Assembly (NCBI GenBank): GCA_026706425.1
Contig: JAPOYW010000255.1
Coordinates: forward strand, 1 to 10,521
Direction: 5' to 3'
Source: Gammaproteobacteria bacterium
Lineage (GTDB): Bacteria > Pseudomonadota > Gammaproteobacteria > Pseudomonadales > Azotimanducaceae
DNA length: 10,521 bases
The notes under the pieces are model-generated. The model saw nothing but the letters and a program-made list of their open reading frames with translations, was not told the DNA's origin and did no database searches. A program made the position numbers and the translations under genes. Below, one piece after another: positions 6,218 to 10,521 of this stretch. Position 1 is the stretch's first letter; every line of letters starts with the position of its first letter.

Positions 6218-7378
6218 ATGCGATACGAGATCATTTCCGCCGATTGCCATGTGGACCTGCCGTGGCTGCCGGAGGACCTGTTCACCGCCGAGGCGTCGGC
6301 GGAACTCGCCGACCGCATGCCGTACGTCGAGGAAACCGACGGCGGCCGCTTCTGGGTGAGCCGGAAAGGGGCCAGGTTCGGCCTCCAGAACGGCATGGGA
6401 TCGGCGGGGCGGCGCTACGTGCCCGGGCAGATCCACCGCTCCGACCGGATGGCCGAACAGGGCCTGTACCGCGACGGCGAAGCGGGAATCCGCCGCCTGA
6501 CCGAGCCGGACCTGCGCATCCGCGACCAGGATCTGGACGGTGTCCAGGCCGAGGTGCTGTACGGCATTCTCGGTGCCGCGATGCGTCTGGGGGACAACGA
6601 CGCCGCCGACGAAATGATGCGGATCTACAACGCCTGGCTCGCCGATTTCTGCGCGACCCACCCGGACCGGTTCGCCGGCCTCGCCAACATTCCGAGCCAC
6701 GACGTCGATGCCGCCGTCCGGGAAGTCGACCGCGTCGCCAAACGCGGCGTGCTGCGCGGCATAGAAGTGGCGAACACCCACGACATGGCACCGCTCTTCG
6801 ATCCGTGCTGGACACCGCTCTGGGCCGCGGCCGAGGACGCCGGGCTGCCGGTCCACTACCACACCATCGGCCCGCGCATGGACTACGACCTCGAGGCCCT
6901 GTCGGCGCTCGGCAGGCGCCAGGCGTTCGCGGTGCACATCACCGGCTTCCAGCTCGCCATGGCGAAGATCATCATGGAGATCATCTACGGCGGCGTCCTC
7001 GAAGCCCATCCGGATCTGAAGATCGTCATCGGCGAGAGCGGGATCGGCTGGATCCCCTACATCCTCGAACACATGGATCTCGAGTGGGAGGACCAGTTCA
7101 AGGACCTGACGCTGGCCATGAAGCCCTCGGAATACTGGCGACGGCAGTGCTACGCCACCTACCAGTCCGATCCGATCGGCATCCGCCTGCTCGACATTCT
7201 CGGCGAGGACAACGTGATGTGGGGCAGCGACTTCCCGCACCCCGACGGGGTCTGGCCGGACTCGCAGGAGTTCATCGCCCGGGAACTCGACGGCGTGTCG
7301 AGCGAGACACGAAGGAAGATCGTCTGCGACAACGCGGCAACGCTCTACGGCTTCACGCAAGCCAATAAGAGCCAATAA
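6218..7378 (+). CDS. amidohydrolase family 2 (PF04909-type) TIM-barrel metal-dependent hydrolase or decarboxylase
   Basis: A 386-residue soluble metal-dependent enzyme of the amidohydrolase_2 group, which includes hydrolases and non-oxidative decarboxylases of aromatic or carboxylic acids. The first barrel strand carries the variant metal motif DCHVD (D9, H11, D13) in place of DxHxH. Further expected ligands and catalytic residues are H213 and H215 in VHYHT, a histidine at the end of QAFAVH (H240), E273 in IGESGIGWIPYILEH, and D338 in MWGSDFPHPDG, which is the family's signature near the C terminus. A tail DNAATLYGF is typical of the family. Start and ribosome site are unambiguous. The stop region contains a 10-bp tandem duplication that changes the last two residues. 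The substrate cannot be read from sequence. It is divergent from the lipoprotein gene and 75 bp upstream of the next plus-strand gene, with which it might be cotranscribed. Confidence 0.92.
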   Translation: MRYEIISADCHVDLPWLPEDLFTAEASAELADRMPYVEETDGGRFWVSRKGARFGLQNGMGSAGRRYVPGQIHRSDRMAEQGLYRDGEAGIRRLTEPDLRIRDQDLDGVQAEVLYGILGAAMRLGDNDAADEMMRIYNAWLADFCATHPDRFAGLANIPSHDVDAAVREVDRVAKRGVLRGIEVANTHDMAPLFDPCWTPLWAAAEDAGLPVHYHTIGPRMDYDLEALSALGRRQAFAVHITGFQLAMAKIIMEIIYGGVLEAHPDLKIVIGESGIGWIPYILEHMDLEWEDQFKDLTLAMKPSEYWRRQCYATYQSDPIGIRLLDILGEDNVMWGSDFPHPDGVWPDSQEFIARELDGVSSETRRKIVCDNAATLYGFTQANKSQ

Positions 7379-7380
7379 GT
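7361..7380. repeat. 10-bp tandem duplication across the amidohydrolase stop codon
   Basis: GCCAATAAG occurs twice, with one base after each copy: the second copy is at 7371-7379 and the first directly before it. The period of 10 shifts the frame of the second copy, creating the present TAA. With a single copy the frame would run into the TAG at 7379-7381, so the product would end two residues earlier (NK instead of NKSQ). Confidence 0.75.
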
Positions 7381-7440
7381 AGTTTCGCTTATCCTGCAAT
7401 GGGTGTAGGGTTTGGTCATTCCAAGGACAAGCTACCCAAC

Positions 7441-7446
7441 AAGGAG
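7441..7446 (+). promoter_or_regulatory. ribosome binding site supporting a GTG start
   Basis: AAGGAG is seven bases before the GTG at 7454, an ideal spacing. It supports translation of the membrane coiled-coil protein from GTG. No ATG is available before the membrane segment. Confidence 0.75.
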
Positions 7447-7453
7447 AAGTTAG

Positions 7454-7894
7454 GTGGGTATCGAAGTCATCGCCTTGGGCGCTTCCTTTCTCGCTTCCGT
7501 CTTCGCATTCGGCGTGTTCATATGGCGCGTGGTCGTGAGGATGTTCGAACAGTTCAGCGCCAGGATCGAGCAGCAGTTCATAAGAATCGACGACCGCTTC
7601 GAGACACTCGATCGCAAGATCGACGACAGGTTCCAGACGCTCGATCGCAAGATCGACGATCGTTTCGTGACGCTCGACCGCCGGATCGACGAGAAGATCC
7701 AACCGATCGAAGCGAAGGTCGACAAGCTTGATAGGAAGGTCGACGAGTTGGCCAAGGACCATCAGTCCTTGGCGCGCCAACTCGCCGAGTTCCGGGGCGA
7801 GGTGCGCGGGCGTCTTGGCGAACTGACGCTGCCCGGCCCCCAGCAGGAGCCTGCATTAAGACCGCGCCGGGACGAGGTCAGTCCGGGAGACTGA
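7454..7894 (+). CDS. membrane-anchored coiled-coil protein with 11-residue repeats, function unknown
   Basis: A 146-residue protein with one N-terminal membrane helix (about residues 3-24, IEVIALGASFLASVFAFGVFIW) followed by RVVVR, so the C-terminal part probably faces the cytoplasm. Residues 44-98 are five tandem 11-residue units, the first three nearly identical: xIDDRFxTLDR. Eleven-residue periodicity indicates a right-handed or mildly underwound coiled coil, so an oligomeric membrane-tethered stalk is likely. The helix continues to about residue 124 and a proline-rich, charged tail ends the protein. The arrangement recalls small membrane coiled-coil proteins that are often left as hypothetical. 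A holin-like or envelope-scaffold role is possible but unsupported. The last 17 bases overlap the 3' end of putA on the opposite strand. There is no cysteine and no recognised catalytic motif. Confidence 0.8.
   Translation: MGIEVIALGASFLASVFAFGVFIWRVVVRMFEQFSARIEQQFIRIDDRFETLDRKIDDRFQTLDRKIDDRFVTLDRRIDEKIQPIEAKVDKLDRKVDELAKDHQSLARQLAEFRGEVRGRLGELTLPGPQQEPALRPRRDEVSPGD
7583..7747. repeat. 33-bp in-frame tandem repeats inside the coiled-coil gene
   Basis: Five 33-base units encode the 11-residue repeats. The first three (7583-7681) are strongly alike at DNA level, sharing ATCGACGA and CTCGA(T/C)CGC blocks, while the last two have drifted. The block is coding, not a CRISPR array: units are contiguous, without spacers, and keep the reading frame. 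Confidence 0.8.
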
Positions 7895-10521
7895 GCAACT
7901 CCGCGTTGCCGCCGGTCGCGGTCGTATTCCAGGTCACCGTGCGCTCCACGGCAAACCGAGCCAGGTAGTTCGGGCCGCCGGCCTTCGGGCCGGTTCCGGA
8001 CAGTCCTTCGCCGCCGAACGGCTGGACCCCGACGGTCGCCCCGATCATGTCGCGGTTGACGTAGGTATTGCCCACCTTGACCGTGGCCATCACGTTTTCC
8101 GCGCACCGGTGGAGGCGCGAGTGGATGCCAAGCGTCAGACCGTAGCCCGCGTTGCGAATGTCGGCGAGCGCGCGATCGAGGCGCGGTGCCGCAAAGCGTG
8201 CGACATGCAGGATCGGACCGAATCGCTCCGCGTCAAGCTCCGCGATGGAACCGACCTCGATCAGCGTCGGGCCGATATAGCATCCCTTGAGTCCCGGAGG
8301 GACTTCGCACCGGTAGACGATCTTGTCCCGCATCGCATCGACGTGGGCCTCGAGCCTGTCCAACGCCCCTCGGTCAATCACGGGACCGACATCCGTCGCC
8401 GGGTCCGCCGGATCGCCGATCACGAGCGCGCGCATCGCACCGACGATCATCGCGATCAACTGTTCGGCAATGTCCTGTTGGACATAGAGCACGCGCAGCG
8501 ACGAACAGCGCTGCCCCGCCGACCGAAACGCCGACGCCACGACATCGTCGACCACCTGTTCGGGCAATGCCGTCGAGTCCACGATCATGGCGTTCTGGCC
8601 GCCGGTCTCGGCGATGAGCGGAACCACGGGGCCGTCCTTGTCGGCGAGCGAACGCTGGATCGCCTTCGCGGTCGCGGTCGAACCCGTGAAGGCGACACCG
8701 GCGACCGAGTCGTTGGCGACAACGGCCGCGCCGGCATCCACGCCTCCGCAAACCAATCGCACGCCGTTCTGCGGGACGCCGGCCTCGTGCATCAGTTCCA
8801 CGGCGGCGGCGGCGATGCGCGGCGTCTGGGGCGCCGGCTTGGCGACGACGGTATTGCCCGCCGCGAGGGCCGCAACGACCTGGCCCGCGAAAATCGCCAG
8901 CGGGAAGTTCCATGGCGAGATGCAGGCGAACACGCCGCGACCGTGCATTTCCAGCGTATTCGACTCGCCGGTCGGTCCCTGCAAGATCTGTCCGTCTCCG
9001 AACAGCCGTTCGCACTCCACGCCGTAGTAGCGGCAGAAGTCGGCGGCTTCGCGGACCTCCGCGACGGCGTCGACCATCGTCTTGCCCGCCTCCTCGGCCA
9101 TCAGCGCGACGAAGCGGGGCCGGTTCTCCTCGATCAGGTCCGCAAGCCGCGCGAGACATTCGCGGCGTGAGGTCGCCGGCGTTGCCTCCCAGGCCGGATG
9201 CGCCGCCGCGGCACGGCGGAACTCCGTTTCGACATCGGCTTTGGGCAGGTCGCCCGGCACGTCGCTGGACGCTGCCGCGACAACGAGTTCATCCACGCGG
9301 TTGCGCTGACCCAGATCCAGTCCGGTGGAGTTCCGGCGGTTGCCATAGAGGTCGGGAGGCAAAGGGATCCGGGGGTGGGGCGCTCCGCCGTAGTCCGCAA
9401 CGACCTCGAGAGGGTCGCGCACCAGTTCGTCCACGTCGATGTTGTCGTCCAGGAACCGATTCACGAACGACGAGTTCGCGCCGTTCTCGAGAAGCCGCCG
9501 CACCAGGTAGGCGAGCAGGTCCTTGTGCGCACCGACCGGTGCGTACACGCGTACCGGGGGCATGTCGTCGAAACACCGCCGCGCCTCGTCGTAGAGGAGT
9601 TCGCCCATACCGTGCAGACGCTGGAACTCGTAGGGCCCGGGAGCACTTCCGGCGAGCTCCAGCACCGCTGCCAGGGTGTGCGCGTTGTGGGTGGCGAACT
9701 GCGGATAGATCCGTCGGCAGTCGAAAAGACGCGCGGCGCAGGCCAGGTAGGCGAGATCCGTGGACGCCTTGCGGGTGTAGACCGGGTAGTAGCCCAAGCC
9801 CTCGACCTGGGCTCGTTTGATCTCGGTATCCCAGTAGGCCCCTTTGACCAGGCGTACCATCAACGGCCTGTCCAGCGAGTCCAGCCAATCGATCACCGCT
9901 GGCGCCCGTTTCGAATACGCCTGCACGGCGAGACCGAGTCCCTCCCATCCGTCGAGCTCCGGCGCCCGGGCGAGGCGTTCGAATAGCACGAGGGACAGCT
10001 CCAGGCGCTCGGCTTCCTCGGCGTCGACGGTCAGGTGGATGTTGCGCTTCCCGGCCTCGCAGGCAAGGTCGAGCAAGGTCGGCCCGAGTTCCTCGAGAAC
10101 GCGCTCCCGCTGCAGCGGCTCGTAGCGCGGGTGCAGCGCCGAAAGCTTGATTGATATCCCGGATGCCCCCGTCGGCGTACCGCCTGGATAGGCGTTTCCC
10201 ACGGCATGGATCGCCCGCCGATAGGACTCCGTGTAGCGGGTCGCGTCCTCGTAGGTCCGCGCGCCTTCGCCGAGCATGTCGAAGGACGACAGCGCCTCGC
10301 CGTTCGAGCGTTCCCTCGACAGGGCCTCCCCGATGGTGCGCCCCTGGACGAACTCGCCGCCGACGATCCGCACCGCCCGCGACATGGCGGCCCGGGCCAC
10401 GGACTCGCCGACCCGACCTGCCAACCGGTTGATCCATCCGCCGACGTCGGCCGTTAAGTCGTCGCCCAGACCGATGACATTGCCGGTGAGCATCAACGCC
10501 CAGGTCGAGGCGTTCAAGAAC
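7878..10521 (-). CDS. putA: bifunctional proline dehydrogenase / L-glutamate gamma-semialdehyde dehydrogenase PutA (5' end off window)
   Basis: The C-terminal 880 residues of PutA, which oxidises L-proline to pyrroline-5-carboxylate with FAD and then to L-glutamate with NAD+, passing the intermediate through an internal channel. Numbering from the TTG at 10517, residues about 1-370 are most of the proline dehydrogenase barrel, with ISIKLSALHPRY (121-132), VRLVKGAYWD (221-230), YTRKAS (247-252), the FATHNAHTLA block (274-283) and EFQRLHGMGE (297-306). Residues about 400-879 are the aldehyde dehydrogenase half, with PWNFPLAIF (535-543), the NAD-site FTGST (610-614), general base E637 in AETGGQ and nucleophile C671 in GQRCSS (codon 8507-8505). 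The protein ends soon after the FGGEGLSGTGPKAGG oligomerisation and channel segment, so it has no long extra C-terminal domain, as in roughly 1000-residue type A PutAs. By that reasoning about 120-200 residues lie beyond the right edge and a DNA-binding ribbon-helix-helix domain is unlikely, but this cannot be seen. No frameshift is present. Confidence 0.97.
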   Translation of the reverse strand, partial: FLNASTWALMLTGNVIGLGDDLTADVGGWINRLAGRVGESVARAAMSRAVRIVGGEFVQGRTIGEALSRERSNGEALSSFDMLGEGARTYEDATRYTESYRRAIHAVGNAYPGGTPTGASGISIKLSALHPRYEPLQRERVLEELGPTLLDLACEAGKRNIHLTVDAEEAERLELSLVLFERLARAPELDGWEGLGLAVQAYSKRAPAVIDWLDSLDRPLMVRLVKGAYWDTEIKRAQVEGLGYYPVYTRKASTDLAYLACAARLFDCRRIYPQFATHNAHTLAAVLELAGSAPGPYEFQRLHGMGELLYDEARRCFDDMPPVRVYAPVGAHKDLLAYLVRRLLENGANSSFVNRFLDDNIDVDELVRDPLEVVADYGGAPHPRIPLPPDLYGNRRNSTGLDLGQRNRVDELVVAAASSDVPGDLPKADVETEFRRAAAAHPAWEATPATSRRECLARLADLIEENRPRFVALMAEEAGKTMVDAVAEVREAADFCRYYGVECERLFGDGQILQGPTGESNTLEMHGRGVFACISPWNFPLAIFAGQVVAALAAGNTVVAKPAPQTPRIAAAAVELMHEAGVPQNGVRLVCGGVDAGAAVVANDSVAGVAFTGSTATAKAIQRSLADKDGPVVPLIAETGGQNAMIVDSTALPEQVVDDVVASAFRSAGQRCSSLRVLYVQQDIAEQLIAMIVGAMRALVIGDPADPATDVGPVIDRGALDRLEAHVDAMRDKIVYRCEVPPGLKGCYIGPTLIEVGSIAELDAERFGPILHVARFAAPRLDRALADIRNAGYGLTLGIHSRLHRCAENVMATVKVGNTYVNRDMIGATVGVQPFGGEGLSGTGPKAGGPNYLARFAVERTVTWNTTATGGNAELLSLPD

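Noticed and set aside
7583..7747. Regular 33-bp repeats that could suggest a CRISPR array.
   Set aside because: The units are contiguous without spacers, diverge gradually, and encode an in-frame 11-residue coiled-coil repeat.
5717..7780. Long minus-strand open frame (687 codons) opposite the amidohydrolase.
   Set aside because: It overlaps three better-supported genes, including the conserved metal motifs of the amidohydrolase, and its sequence looks like compositional translation.
8109..9170. Plus-strand open frame (353 codons) opposite putA.
   Set aside because: It lies wholly antisense to the aldehyde dehydrogenase half of PutA, with no ribosome site and no recognisable motif.

Overview
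The window is GC-rich (roughly two thirds G+C by eye) chromosomal DNA from a bacterium. A lipobox lipoprotein, a PutA-type proline utilisation enzyme, Shine-Dalgarno-led ATG/GTG starts and a tRNA gene with an encoded CCA end point to a Gram-negative member of the Pseudomonadota. The encoded CCA and gene mix lean towards Gammaproteobacteria, but this is an inference and the species cannot be named. There is no integrase, transposase, phage gene, CRISPR array or plasmid function.

Layout from left to right. Bases 1-131 are non-coding and hold several short palindromes. A KamA-family radical SAM gene follows on the minus strand (132-1589), with tRNA-Asn(GTT) upstream of it on the same strand (1782-1857). 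Next on the minus strand are a small repetitive coiled-coil protein (1965-2324) and an N-acyl-D-amino-acid deacylase-type amidohydrolase (2542-4239). Divergent from the deacylase, across 60 bp, is a DUF1015-family protein (4300-5601). It converges, with a 9-base gap, on a minus-strand lipoprotein (5611-6141). Divergent from the lipoprotein, across 76 bp, is a PF04909-type amidohydrolase (6218-7378). The next gene on the plus strand encodes a membrane-anchored coiled-coil protein built on 11-residue repeats (7454-7894). Its end overlaps by 17 bp the 3' end of a large convergent putA, whose 5' end lies beyond the right edge.

The recognisable enzymes share a loose theme of amino-acid and amide scavenging: proline to glutamate (PutA), N-acyl-D-amino acids to free D-amino acids (deacylase), and a radical SAM amino-acid mutase relative. 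The frequent strand changes mean this is a neighbourhood of independently transcribed genes, not one operon, and no transcriptional regulator is visible.

No stretch over 300 bases lacks a gene. The larger gaps are 1590-1781 (possible extended -10 promoter for the KamA-like gene), 1858-1964 (tRNA promoter and leader hairpin) and 2325-2541 (one perfect 6-bp hairpin, otherwise nothing recognised). I see no clearly new multi-gene system. The points most worth following are the altered active site of the KamA-like enzyme, the uncharacterised DUF1015 protein, and the two unrelated coiled-coil repeat proteins.
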